NCBI RefSeq assembly: GCF_900142925.1 | Contig: NZ_FRCN01000001.1 | Location: 124,001 to 188,000 of the forward strand | Direction of reading: 5' to 3' | DNA from: Chitinophaga sp. CF418 | GTDB taxonomy: Bacteria > Bacteroidota > Bacteroidia > Chitinophagales > Chitinophagaceae | Length of the DNA stretch: 64,000 nt | In this document: piece after piece, positions 38,175-46,696 of the stretch | How positions within the stretch are numbered: position 1 is the stretch's first letter | Layout of the letters: each line of letters opens with the position of its first letter | The notes under the pieces: generated by a model | The model's database searches: none | Seen by the model: only the letters and a program-made list of their open reading frames with translations | Told to the model about the DNA's origin: nothing | Made by a program: the position numbers and the translations under genes

Positions 38175-39005
38175 TTAAAATAAGTTGAACAGGAAGAAGA
38201 ATTTCTTCTTACTGGCCGGTGCACTGCCACCACTGATGCCATCCTTTCCGCCCTTCAGCAGCACATATCTTTTAAACCTCAGCCATCTTTCGAACAGCTT
38301 GAAGTTCTCTTTGAACTTCCTGGCTTTCTTGTTGTGTTTCATCTCTCCGGTAGCAGCTACCAGCACCTGCGGCTGAGGCTGTGCTCCCGTATCTGTTCTG
38401 ATGCTCAGCGTCGCCTTCTTCATCTGTTCCTTCTTCTCAGCCTCTTCCTTTGCTTTCTCAACAGGGTCGTACAGCATAGCTGTACACAGACAGTTCTTAC
38501 GGTTCTTGCTCATCAGCACCTCAAAGTTCACACAACTGCGGCATCCCTTCCAGAACTCGTCATCATCTGTGAGCTCTGAATAAGTTACCGGTTCGTAACC
38601 CAGTTCTGAGTTGATCTTCATCACTGCAAGCCCTGTAGTCAGACCAAATATTTTAGCGTCAGGGTATTTCTCTCTTGACAATTCAAACACACGATGTTTG
38701 ATAGCCTTCGCCACACCGTGTCCCCTGAAGGCAGGATTCACGATAAGCCCCGAGTTGGCCACAAATTTTTCATGTCCCCAGGCTTCTATATAGCAAAAGC
38801 CTACCCATTCGCCTTTATCTGTTACTGCTATAACGGCTTTTCCTTCCTCCATCTTAAGTTGGACATACTCAGGAGAACGCTTGGCAATACCTGTTCCACG
38901 TGCTTTGGCGGATGATTCCATCTCGTCAGTGATGGTTTTGCCATAATGCTTATCGTCAGCGGTAGCGACCCTGACAATGATATTTGGATTTTCCAATTTT
39001 GTCAA
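38175..39005 (-). CDS. GNAT acetyltransferase heading the arginine operon, with four-cysteine motif
   Basis: 276 residues. GNAT core at about 8-145: GLIVNPAFRGHGVAKAI (87-103) contains the acetyl-CoA loop R94-G-H-G-V-A. It is followed by C155-x2-C158-x13-C172-x-C174, likely metal-binding, then a Lys/Glu-rich linker and a basic, Phe-rich tail. No in-frame ATG precedes the domain; an in-frame TGA lies five codons upstream, so TTG at 39005 (or 38996) must be the start. No argA or argJ is present in the operon, so this protein is the best candidate for the N-acylglutamate-forming step. That role is inferred from position; related genes are seen at the same place in other Bacteroidota. Confidence 0.85.
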   Translation of the reverse strand: MTKLENPNIIVRVATADDKHYGKTITDEMESSAKARGTGIAKRSPEYVQLKMEEGKAVIAVTDKGEWVGFCYIEAWGHEKFVANSGLIVNPAFRGHGVAKAIKHRVFELSREKYPDAKIFGLTTGLAVMKINSELGYEPVTYSELTDDDEFWKGCRSCVNFEVLMSKNRKNCLCTAMLYDPVEKAKEEAEKKEQMKKATLSIRTDTGAQPQPQVLVAATGEMKHNKKARKFKENFKLFERWLRFKRYVLLKGGKDGISGGSAPASKKKFFFLFNLF

Positions 39006-39053
39006 TTGAAAACGTAATCAATAAAATTAATAATCTGGAATCCATTGCTGGAT

Positions 39054-39096
39054 AAAAAAACACCTTTTTTGTGTGACTGAGTTATATCACGGTGTT
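39054..39096 (-). promoter_or_regulatory. Terminator-like hairpin in the arginine operon leader (candidate attenuator)
   Basis: On the minus strand AACACC (39096-39091) can pair with GGTGTT (39064-39059), and inside it GTGA with TCAC, with an A-rich bulge on the 3' side. The stem runs into T7 (39060-39054), leaving five T after pairing. It lies 49 bases before the first structural gene and just after the short leader frame. Stability is moderate. Confidence 0.4.
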
Positions 39097-39165
39097 GCGA
39101 TAGCGTGCATGATGTGAGCGGACGCTATCAAATACGAGGTCGTCGGGAAAGATATCTAAAGACAT
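39082..39165 (-). CDS. Candidate leader peptide of the arginine operon
   Basis: ATG at 39165, 27 codons, TAA at 39082. The last 12 residues, RSHHARYRNTVI, include three Arg, all CGC codons. An 8-bp perfect inverted repeat GATAGCGT / ACGCTATC (39122-39129 with 39099-39106) lies within its 3' half, and the terminator-like hairpin overlaps its final codons. Three Arg in 27 is only a mild enrichment, so the coding status is tentative. Confidence 0.3.
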   Translation of the reverse strand: MSLDIFPDDLVFDSVRSHHARYRNTVI

Positions 39166-39291
39166 TGAACCCAATAGAGTACTCTCCTTCCATCAGAGAA
39201 GGATGATATGCAGAAAGGTTATGGGCCGCAAAGTTTTCCAACTTCAGTTCAGCATTAAATTGTTAAAAACTGTCTTTAATAAAATCAAACG

Positions 39292-39325
39292 CAAAGTTAT
39301 ACTATTATTTTTTTTCGCGGTCAAA
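39292..39325 (-). promoter_or_regulatory. Promoter of the arginine operon
   Basis: On the minus strand TTTG (39325-39322), 22-base spacer, TAACTTTG (39299-39292). It would give a leader of about 280 bases before the TTG start at 39005. Confidence 0.6.
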
Positions 39326-39405
39326 AAAATTAAAGACGGTAAGTTAAATTATCAGATAGGTAGTTGCAAATTACGGGCCAACATAGATTTTAAAAATACA
39401 TATAA

Positions 39406-39437
39406 ACAAAAACTCCCCGTCAGTTTGACGGGGAGTT
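39406..39437 (-). terminator. Terminator of the alpha-L-fucosidase gene
   Basis: AACTCCCCGTCA / TGACGGGGAGTT perfect 12-bp stem with a 3-base loop, followed by T5 on the minus strand, 21 bases after the stop. Confidence 0.9.
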
Positions 39438-39457
39438 GCTGAAAATCAATTATTTAA

Positions 39458-41539
39458 TCATTTCGTGATCACGCCCAGCTCTGCCACACTGGCCCATTGC
39501 TCCTTTTCATTGGCGGGAGCAACTGCCACCAGTTTGACGAAACGTCCCTTCGCCGCTTTGCTAAATCTGACCGTTTGTGTCACAGGATTGTTTGCTATGT
39601 TGGCAAAGTTTCCTTGTGCTACCGGCTCTCCCCAGTTCTTTCCGTCCTCACTTACATAGAAAGCATAGGTATAAATGGTACCTGACTTTTGTACCAGGTG
39701 CCGTGGCGTATAAGTAAAGCCCTTGAGTGTCAGCTCCTCTCCCAGGTCTACCTGGATCTCATGAGGATATTTCGCTACCTCCGGCTGGATAACGGAAGCC
39801 CAGAAGGACTCAGGATTACCATCTATCGCTTTCTCCGGATCAGCTCCTTTCGCCTGTCCGTCAGTAAAGGTCACCTTCCATTTTGCCGGCGCTATATCGT
39901 AAACAGCTGTTACCGTTGCGCTGGCTTTCTTTCCTTTTTCTAGGAATGCTTTTGCCTTCACTACACCTCCTGCTGGCAGGGAAATAGCGTCTATATATTT
40001 AGGAGAGCTGTATACCGGCTCCTTACCATCTAATGTATAATGCAGTTCCGGATCAGGGGAAGAACAGGTAATGCTCACTTCTCCCTGTTTATTACGTTGG
40101 ATAACAGGGACTGCCAGTAATCCCGGCGCTTTGTACAGCTGTACTTCACTGATTACCGGACAAGCCAGTGCGTCCTGTATATTGATACGCACCTGTGTAG
40201 TGGTTACATCAGGGAAGGACAGGATGCGTTTATGACCAATAGTAGTAGCAGTCACTATTTCCTTAAAGGTCCCCTTCTCCAGGATTTCCACAGAGAAAGC
40301 CTTTACACGCTGGCCAAGGGCAACATATTCCTGCAGTACCAGCCTGTTGAAGGAAGCAGGCTTTGCAAAGGTCAGGGTAATAGTACCTTTCAGCACACCA
40401 TCCGGCGTAGCCCAGTAGGTGCCGGTATTACCATCTATAAGGTTAGCCGCTTTCACCTTGCTGTTGTGCTGACGGGTTTCGGTAGCTGTCACCTTCGCTT
40501 TCAGCGCCAGGTTTGTTTTAAAGCTGACATCCCGGAAGCGCTTGAATTCCATCAGGCGGATAGAGTCTGCGGAATAGATCAGCCCTCTCCTGTCTACCGG
40601 TACATTCAGCAGCATGTTACTGTTGCGTCCTACAGAACCATAATAGATATCCAGCAGGTGCTGCACGCTCTTTACCTTATCGTTGGTAGAGGCACTGTAG
40701 AACCATCCCGGACGGATAGATACGTCGCATTCTGCCGGTACCCATTTCTCACCGTTTATATTCCCTTCATTCAGCACAGACTGAGCAGGTGCACCCTTAC
40801 CAGGCGTAAAACCTTTCACGTTCAGGGTTGCCCAGTTGGTAGTACCGGCAATGCCGTCTTCATTACCTACCCAACGGCAACCAGGACCTACGTCACTGAA
40901 GATGACAGCATTGGGCTGATTTTTATATACGGTATTGTGGAAGAGATCCCAGTCATATATAGGCTTTTTACCATTCGGGCCTTCTCCGTTGGCGCCATCG
41001 AACCATTGCTCGAATACCGGGCCATAGCTGCTGAGCACTTCGTTGAGCGTATTGGAGAATACCTGGTTGTACTCAGGAGTGCCATAGGCCGGGTGGTTAC
41101 GGTCCCATGGGGAAAGGTACACACCGAACTTCAGGCCGTATTCCTTACAGGCGGCAGACAGTTCTTTCAGCACATCGCCTTTCCCATTTTTCCAGGCGCT
41201 TTCCCTTACGGTATGGGTGCTGAACTTACTGGGCCAGAGGCAGAAACCATCATGGTGTTTGGCGGTGATAATGATCGCCTTCATCCCTGCCAGTTTCGCG
41301 GTACGCGCCCACTGGCGGGCATCAAGCTGGGTGGGATTGAACACCTTCGGATCTTCATCCCCATGTCCCCATTCATTGTCAGTAAAGGTATTCGGACCCA
41401 GGTGGATGAACATGTAATATTCCATGTCCTGCCACGCTAACTGGGCTTTGGAAGGCAGTGCACCATAAGGGGCGATTTCCTGCGCATGAGCAGTGGCCAG
41501 GGTACTGCAAAGCCCCGCCATTAATAAAAATTTTCTCAT
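39458..41539 (-). CDS. Secreted alpha-L-fucosidase, GH29, multi-domain
   Basis: 693 residues from the ATG at 41539, where a signal peptide begins (MRKFLLMAGLCSTLATAHA). The GH29 barrel covers about 25-340: WFDGANGEGP near 180-189 holds the expected catalytic Asp nucleophile, and YMFIHLGPNTFTDNEWGHG and ITAKHHDGFCLWPS are family segments. A discoidin (F5/8 type C) domain follows (about 350-470), then a chitobiase-C-terminal-like beta domain (SPDPELHYTLDGKEPVYSSP), then a second discoidin domain to the end. It releases fucose from glycans in the periplasm or on the surface. The open TTG-type frame upstream is not needed. Confidence 0.92.
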   Translation of the reverse strand: MRKFLLMAGLCSTLATAHAQEIAPYGALPSKAQLAWQDMEYYMFIHLGPNTFTDNEWGHGDEDPKVFNPTQLDARQWARTAKLAGMKAIIITAKHHDGFCLWPSKFSTHTVRESAWKNGKGDVLKELSAACKEYGLKFGVYLSPWDRNHPAYGTPEYNQVFSNTLNEVLSSYGPVFEQWFDGANGEGPNGKKPIYDWDLFHNTVYKNQPNAVIFSDVGPGCRWVGNEDGIAGTTNWATLNVKGFTPGKGAPAQSVLNEGNINGEKWVPAECDVSIRPGWFYSASTNDKVKSVQHLLDIYYGSVGRNSNMLLNVPVDRRGLIYSADSIRLMEFKRFRDVSFKTNLALKAKVTATETRQHNSKVKAANLIDGNTGTYWATPDGVLKGTITLTFAKPASFNRLVLQEYVALGQRVKAFSVEILEKGTFKEIVTATTIGHKRILSFPDVTTTQVRINIQDALACPVISEVQLYKAPGLLAVPVIQRNKQGEVSITCSSPDPELHYTLDGKEPVYSSPKYIDAISLPAGGVVKAKAFLEKGKKASATVTAVYDIAPAKWKVTFTDGQAKGADPEKAIDGNPESFWASVIQPEVAKYPHEIQVDLGEELTLKGFTYTPRHLVQKSGTIYTYAFYVSEDGKNWGEPVAQGNFANIANNPVTQTVRFSKAAKGRFVKLVAVAPANEKEQWASVAELGVITK

Positions 41540-41926
41540 CTCTGATGTTTGTCTTTCGTGGAACCGGAATTGCTTCCGGCGCAATCAGTAGTGATACGAC
41601 CTGTTTTGTTTATTCCGATACATGCTGTATCAAAAGCATACGTCTAAAAATAATGCTTAATAAGACGTTAAATGTACAACAGGAGAAAATTGATGCAGGG
41701 AAAGCTAAAATACAGGAGAACCGGTTTCGCGGAAGTGCTTTCCTCAGCCGGGACATCAGCCACCCAAAGGACTGACAGGGAATAACAGCTGCCACCTGTC
41801 TTGCGATAATAAACTATTTTACAAAGGCTATAGCAACTATAACACATTTTCTATACTTTTAGACATCAACTACATACATACACCAGCAGTCTCGATCTTT
41901 TAGCAAGGGCTAAAACCAAACAACGC
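41540..41926. other. Divergent intergenic region between GH29 and GH109 genes
   Basis: 387 bases without a convincing gene. A 16-base dyad CCGGAA-TTGC-TTCCGG lies at 41564-41579, 25 bases upstream of the fucosidase ATG, and could be an operator or an mRNA hairpin. No clear consensus promoter was found, although TACTTTTA near 41857-41864 faces the GH109 gene. Confidence 0.4.
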
Positions 41927-43321
41927 ATGAAAAAGCAGCACTTTCACAGGAGAAACTTTCTCAAAACCACTGTGGCAGCAGGTGTAGGATTGACCCTTCT
42001 CAATACGCCCGCCCGCCTCTTTGCAAACACCAAAAAAGAAAAAGTAAGAGTAGGATTGATCGGAGTCGGCGCCCGCGGACAAGGGCACCTGGAACTATGC
42101 CTTCACCGGGAGGATGTAGACGTTATTGCCATCTGCGACCCCGATACCCAATGGGCTGTTCCCAGGTCGCGCGAATTGATCAACAAAGCCTACGGCGGTA
42201 AGAAAAAAGTGGCCGAATACAGCAACGGCCCTGAAGATTTTTACAACATGCTGAAACGTGACGACATCGATGCCGTGATTATTGCCACTCCCTGGGAATG
42301 GCATTCCATACAGGCCATCGCTGCCATGAAAGCAGGTAAAACGCCGGCTGTAGAAGTATGCGGCGCATCAGATATCCAGGAATGCTGGAACCTGGTCAAT
42401 GCGAGTGAAGACACCGGTGTTCCGCTGTTCGGCATGGAGAACGTATGCTACCGCCGGGATGTTATGGCGGTATTGAACATGGTGCGGCAGGGCCTTTTCG
42501 GCGAACTGACGCATCTCCAGGGAGGCTATCAGCATGACCTGCGCAAAGTAAAATTCAATAATGGCAAACAATTGTATGGCGGAGGCGTTGAATTTGGCGA
42601 GAATGCCATGTCTGAAGCCAAATGGCGCACAAATCACAGTGTACACCGCAATGGTGACCTGTACCCCACACATGGCCTGGGACCTGTTGCCAATATGATC
42701 AACATCAACAGAGGCAACCGCCTGCTGTCACTCACTTCTGTAGCTACCAAATCCAGGGGCCTGCATAAGTACGTCGTGGACAACGGGGGTGAGAACCATC
42801 CAAACGCTAAAGTAGAATTTAAGCTGGGCGATATCGTCACCACATTGATCCGCACCAACAACGGTGAGACCATCATGTTGTCGCATGATACCAACTCACC
42901 CCGCCCCTACTCTCTCAACTTCCGCGTACAGGGCACCAATGGCCTCTGGATGGATGATTTCGATTCGATCTATGTAGAAGGCAAAAGCCCTTATGATGAA
43001 TGGGAGAAAGCAGGCACAGAAAAGGATGCCGGCAGTTATATGGCCAGGTATGATCACCCTTTATGGAAGCGTTACACCAACAGTGCCGCCGGCGCGGGCC
43101 ATGGCGGTATGGACTGGTACGTGATCAATTCTTTCATAGAAAGTGTAAAACGGGGCGCACCTTATGCCCTGGACGTATACGATCTGGCTACCTGGTATGC
43201 CATCACACCACTGAGCGAGCAATCAGTATCGGAAGGCGGGAATGTACAGTACATCCCCGATTTCACACGGGGAAGATGGATGAACAGGAAACCGATCTTT
43301 GCACTGGATGACCAATATTAA
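41927..43321 (+). CDS. GH109-type Gfo/Idh/MocA glycosidase (alpha-N-acetylgalactosaminidase-like)
   Basis: 464 residues. N-terminal HRRNFLKTTVAAGVGLTLL is a Tat-type signal. The NAD-binding fold begins at VRVGLIGVGARGQGHLE. ECWNLVNASEDTGVPLFGMENVCY, GGYQHDLR and GDLYPTHGLGPVANMININRG closely resemble the NAD-dependent GH109 family, whose first members came from Elizabethkingia and act on blood-group A-type alpha-GalNAc. The exact substrate here is inferred from family resemblance. It is divergent from the fucosidase, consistent with work on the same fucosylated glycans. Confidence 0.85.
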   Translation: MKKQHFHRRNFLKTTVAAGVGLTLLNTPARLFANTKKEKVRVGLIGVGARGQGHLELCLHREDVDVIAICDPDTQWAVPRSRELINKAYGGKKKVAEYSNGPEDFYNMLKRDDIDAVIIATPWEWHSIQAIAAMKAGKTPAVEVCGASDIQECWNLVNASEDTGVPLFGMENVCYRRDVMAVLNMVRQGLFGELTHLQGGYQHDLRKVKFNNGKQLYGGGVEFGENAMSEAKWRTNHSVHRNGDLYPTHGLGPVANMININRGNRLLSLTSVATKSRGLHKYVVDNGGENHPNAKVEFKLGDIVTTLIRTNNGETIMLSHDTNSPRPYSLNFRVQGTNGLWMDDFDSIYVEGKSPYDEWEKAGTEKDAGSYMARYDHPLWKRYTNSAAGAGHGGMDWYVINSFIESVKRGAPYALDVYDLATWYAITPLSEQSVSEGGNVQYIPDFTRGRWMNRKPIFALDDQY

Positions 43322-43325
43322 AATG

Positions 43326-43358
43326 AAAAGGCCTTCCGTCTCCGGAAGGCCTTTTTTT
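43326..43358. terminator. Bidirectional terminator
   Basis: AAAAGGCCTTCCG / CGGAAGGCCTTTT stem between the convergent GH109 and permease genes, with a T7 run rightwards. Confidence 0.85.
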
Positions 43359-43372
43359 ATAAGCTTGTCAGA

Positions 43373-44692
43373 TTATCTTTTACCTACTTTGTGTCCCACC
43401 ACTGCATAATAGAGAATGTAGATGTATCCTGGCACCATACAGTACAGGAATGCATGTCTGAAGTCCATTCCCTGCACATAAATGAAACTCTCCGGGTTAT
43501 ACAGGCGGGAGAATATCTGCGGCAGTACACCACCACCAACGATCCCCATTACCAGAAAAGCGGAACCCAGCTTCGTAAAGCCACCCAGCTTTTCAATGGC
43601 AAGCGGAAATATGGCAGGCCACATCAATGAATTGGCCAGTCCAAGTAACGCAATGAAGGTAACTGCGGTATAGCCACTGGTCATAAATGCACAAACGGTA
43701 AACAGTATACCCAGAATAGCGCAAATACGTAAGCTCTTGTCCTGAGACAGGTATTTCGGAATGGTAATAATCCCCGTTACATATCCAACCAGCATGGCAG
43801 CCAGCGTAAATGTGGTGAAATATTTCGTTTTATCGAGGCTCATGCCCAGTTCTCTGCCATAAGTGCCTATTACGTCACCGGCCATTACCTCTACGCCAAC
43901 ATACATGAAGATACATAGCGCGCCCAGCAACAAATATGGATACTGGAAAATGCTGGTTCTGCTGTCTGTCACTGTTTTTCCTTCCGCATTCACTGATTTG
44001 CTCTCAGTTTCAATTTCCGGCAGGGAAGAACGGCTGATGGCAACTGCAAGTAATACCAGGAAAACCGCAAGAACAATATAGGGAAGGATCACCCTGGAAG
44101 CCAGGCTGTCCAGCAATGCGCTTTTCTCAACCAGATCTGTTGCAGCCTTGATTTTCACTTCCAGCTCATTAGCATTTTTCAAAATGATGGAAGCAAGAAT
44201 AAGCGGACTTATAGTACCGGCAATCTTATTACAAATACCCATCATGCTTATGCGTTTAGCAGCACTTTCGATAGGGCCAATAATACTCACATAAGGATTG
44301 GAAGCGGTCTGTAGCAGGGACATACCCGCACCCTGTATAAAAAGACCTGTCAGGAAAAGACCGAAGCTACGTGTATTGGCGGCGGGAATAAATACCAGAC
44401 AGCCTGCAGCCATTATGACAAGGCTATATGCCATCCCGTTCTTGAACCCGGTCTTCTTGATGATAAAAGAAGATGGAATTGCCAGGAAAAAGTAACCCAG
44501 GTAAGAAGCAAAAGTCACCAGCAGTGCTTCAGCTATGGAAAGCTGACAGGATATTTGCAGAAATGGGATCAGCGTAGCATTCACCCACGTGATAAAACCC
44601 AGCATAAAATAAAGTACCCCCAGAATTATGAGCGATTGCACATAGCTGGCCTGCTTTGGTGGTGCAGCAAGCGTTGTTGCGGTGTTTGGCAT
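43373..44692 (-). CDS. FHS-family sugar permease (FucP-like)
   Basis: 439 residues, 12 predicted membrane helices, MFS fold. LITWVNATLIPFLQISCQLS-like opening (FITWVNATLIPFL), LFIQGAGMSLLQTASNPYVSIIGP and GYVTGIITIPKYLS are characteristic of the fucose/hexose:H+ symporter group that includes E. coli FucP and Bacteroidota glucose/galactose or GlcNAc transporters. It is likely to import a monosaccharide released by the nearby GH29/GH109 enzymes. The substrate is inferred. Confidence 0.88.
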   Translation of the reverse strand: MPNTATTLAAPPKQASYVQSLIILGVLYFMLGFITWVNATLIPFLQISCQLSIAEALLVTFASYLGYFFLAIPSSFIIKKTGFKNGMAYSLVIMAAGCLVFIPAANTRSFGLFLTGLFIQGAGMSLLQTASNPYVSIIGPIESAAKRISMMGICNKIAGTISPLILASIILKNANELEVKIKAATDLVEKSALLDSLASRVILPYIVLAVFLVLLAVAISRSSLPEIETESKSVNAEGKTVTDSRTSIFQYPYLLLGALCIFMYVGVEVMAGDVIGTYGRELGMSLDKTKYFTTFTLAAMLVGYVTGIITIPKYLSQDKSLRICAILGILFTVCAFMTSGYTAVTFIALLGLANSLMWPAIFPLAIEKLGGFTKLGSAFLVMGIVGGGVLPQIFSRLYNPESFIYVQGMDFRHAFLYCMVPGYIYILYYAVVGHKVGKR

Positions 44693-45025
44693 TATTTCCC
44701 CTATTTACAAATTACTAAATGATTTTGATTGATCTTTGCGAACTTAGCTAACAAATTCTGCATTTCATAGTTATTTGCCATTAAATGTGCTTTTCTGATA
44801 GAAAGAAGTTAAATTCCCATCTTAAATAGCTCAAAAAGTACGCTTTTTTACGCTCAATCCGGAATTTTAATCAGTCTATATCTAATTTAAATAGAAATTT
44901 TATAACATATTAGCTAAAACGTTTTTGCCTCAGGAAAATAGGCACATTTATTTTGAAAATTTAGGAATTCTCGAAAAATAATTTATACATTTATCGCGCA
45001 AAAATTACAGTAATTTAACACGTTT

Positions 45026-46696
45026 ATGGCTCAACAAACAAAGCAAAGTACACATCCATCTTTCTTTGTACTGATACTTGTATTTTTTTTCTGGGGATTT
45101 GTTGCTGCATCGAACAGCATCTTCATTCCCTTCTGTAAGGCCCACTTTCATCTGGGACAACTGGAATCACAATTGATAGATTTCTCGTTCTACGGCGCTT
45201 ACTTTATCGGCTCGTTACTGCTGTACCTCTTTTCAGCATTGCGGGGCGTAGATATTTTAAACAAGATCGGCTACCAGAAAGGGATTATTTATGGCCTTCT
45301 TATTTCCGTAGTAGGTGCAGTAGCGTTGATCGCTGCAGTGAATATCGGCAATAAAATGGCCGATGCCACTATGGCCTTCTATCTTATTCTCGGTGCGTTC
45401 TTTATTGTTGCTTTGGGCTTCTCTCTGCAGCAGACCGCAGCTAATCCCTTCGCCATCTTACTGGGAGATCCGGCTAAAGGTACCCACCGTCTGAACCTGG
45501 CGGGAGGTGTGAACTCCTTTGGTACTACCATCGGACCATTAGTTGTAAGTATCCTGCTGTTTGGCTCTGCCAAGGATGCTGCTGCTTCTGCAGATACGGA
45601 CATCAGCAAGATCAATACACTCTACATCCTGCTGATCATATTGTTCCTGGTTGCCGCAGTTATCTTCTGGTTCTCCAAAATGCCTAAAGAAACTTCTGAC
45701 GAACCATTTGAACAATCAGCCAGGGCCAGTCGTTCATTAAGCGGTATCACTGCTATGTTCATCCTGATCCTTGTTGGTATTATACTGAATGCCATTAAAA
45801 CTAACATCGGCTTCTCAGCAACCGCTGAGGTGGGACTTCCGTTCTTCCTGGTAGGTATCATCGGCATCTTCGGTATCCTGTTCAATGCAAGACGCTCTGC
45901 ACAGAAAGACGGCAATGGCTGGGGTGCTATGAAATATCCGCAACTGATCCTCGGTATGATCGCCATCTTTGTGTATGTAGGCGTGGAAGTAACCATCGCC
46001 AGCAACATGGGCGCCCTGCTGAAACATCCTGGTTTCTTCACGCTGGAAGGCCTGAATGAATCACAGATAGACCCTTACGTATCCCTCTTCTGGGGTAGCA
46101 TGATGGTGGGCCGCTGGACAGGTGCTATTACTGTATTCAACCTTTCTGACCGTTCCCGTAAAATACTTTCCGTAATTGTTCCTTTCATCGCTTATGGTGT
46201 GGTGCTCGGCGCCAATCACCTGAAAGGTACAGACGTGAGCGTATTATATCCTTATGCCGGTGTACTGGTAGTACAGATCATCGGTTTCTTCGCAGGACAG
46301 GAAAAACCAGCTAAAACGCTGATGATATTTGCCCTGCTCGGTATCCTTGCGATGATCATCGGCTTGTGCACTACCGGTTCAATAGCTATTTTCGCCTTCA
46401 TCAGCGGTGGCCTGTTCTGTTCTGTAATGTGGTCCTGCATCTTCGCACTATCTATCGCAGGCCTGGGTAAATATACCAGCCAGGGTTCATCTTTCCTGAT
46501 CCTGATGATCCTGGGCGGATCCCTGATCCCTCCGGTACAGGGTGGTCTGGCAGACATTCCTTCCATAGGTATTCATTATTCTTACATTATACCGGTGATA
46601 TGCTTCGCATACCTGGCTTTCTTTGCATTCAGAGTTAAAAACATATTAAAATCACAGGGAATAGATTATGAGTCAGCAATTAGCGGTGGGCATTGA
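45026..46696 (+). CDS. Large FHS-family sugar permease
   Basis: 556 residues, longer than the 410-440 usual for FucP-like proteins because of extra segments in the centre and extra C-terminal helices. FFFWGFVAASNSIFIPFCKAHF and LGFSLQQTAANPFAILLG are family signatures (the QTxANP motif). It starts a plus-strand operon of permease, ROK kinase, glycosylasparaginase and cutC. The kinase start lies inside its last 29 bases, so the two are translationally coupled and the kinase probably phosphorylates the imported sugar. Confidence 0.88.
   Translation: MAQQTKQSTHPSFFVLILVFFFWGFVAASNSIFIPFCKAHFHLGQLESQLIDFSFYGAYFIGSLLLYLFSALRGVDILNKIGYQKGIIYGLLISVVGAVALIAAVNIGNKMADATMAFYLILGAFFIVALGFSLQQTAANPFAILLGDPAKGTHRLNLAGGVNSFGTTIGPLVVSILLFGSAKDAAASADTDISKINTLYILLIILFLVAAVIFWFSKMPKETSDEPFEQSARASRSLSGITAMFILILVGIILNAIKTNIGFSATAEVGLPFFLVGIIGIFGILFNARRSAQKDGNGWGAMKYPQLILGMIAIFVYVGVEVTIASNMGALLKHPGFFTLEGLNESQIDPYVSLFWGSMMVGRWTGAITVFNLSDRSRKILSVIVPFIAYGVVLGANHLKGTDVSVLYPYAGVLVVQIIGFFAGQEKPAKTLMIFALLGILAMIIGLCTTGSIAIFAFISGGLFCSVMWSCIFALSIAGLGKYTSQGSSFLILMILGGSLIPPVQGGLADIPSIGIHYSYIIPVICFAYLAFFAFRVKNILKSQGIDYESAISGGH

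Noticed and set aside
40232..41440. A long open frame (about 400 codons) on the plus strand opposite the fucosidase gene
   Set aside because: The minus-strand frame encodes an unmistakable GH29 enzyme; the opposite frame has no recognisable domains, and such long antisense frames arise from codon use.
46668..46696. Possible frameshift joining the permease and the ROK kinase
   Set aside because: Both proteins are complete by their family motifs; the overlap is better read as translational coupling.
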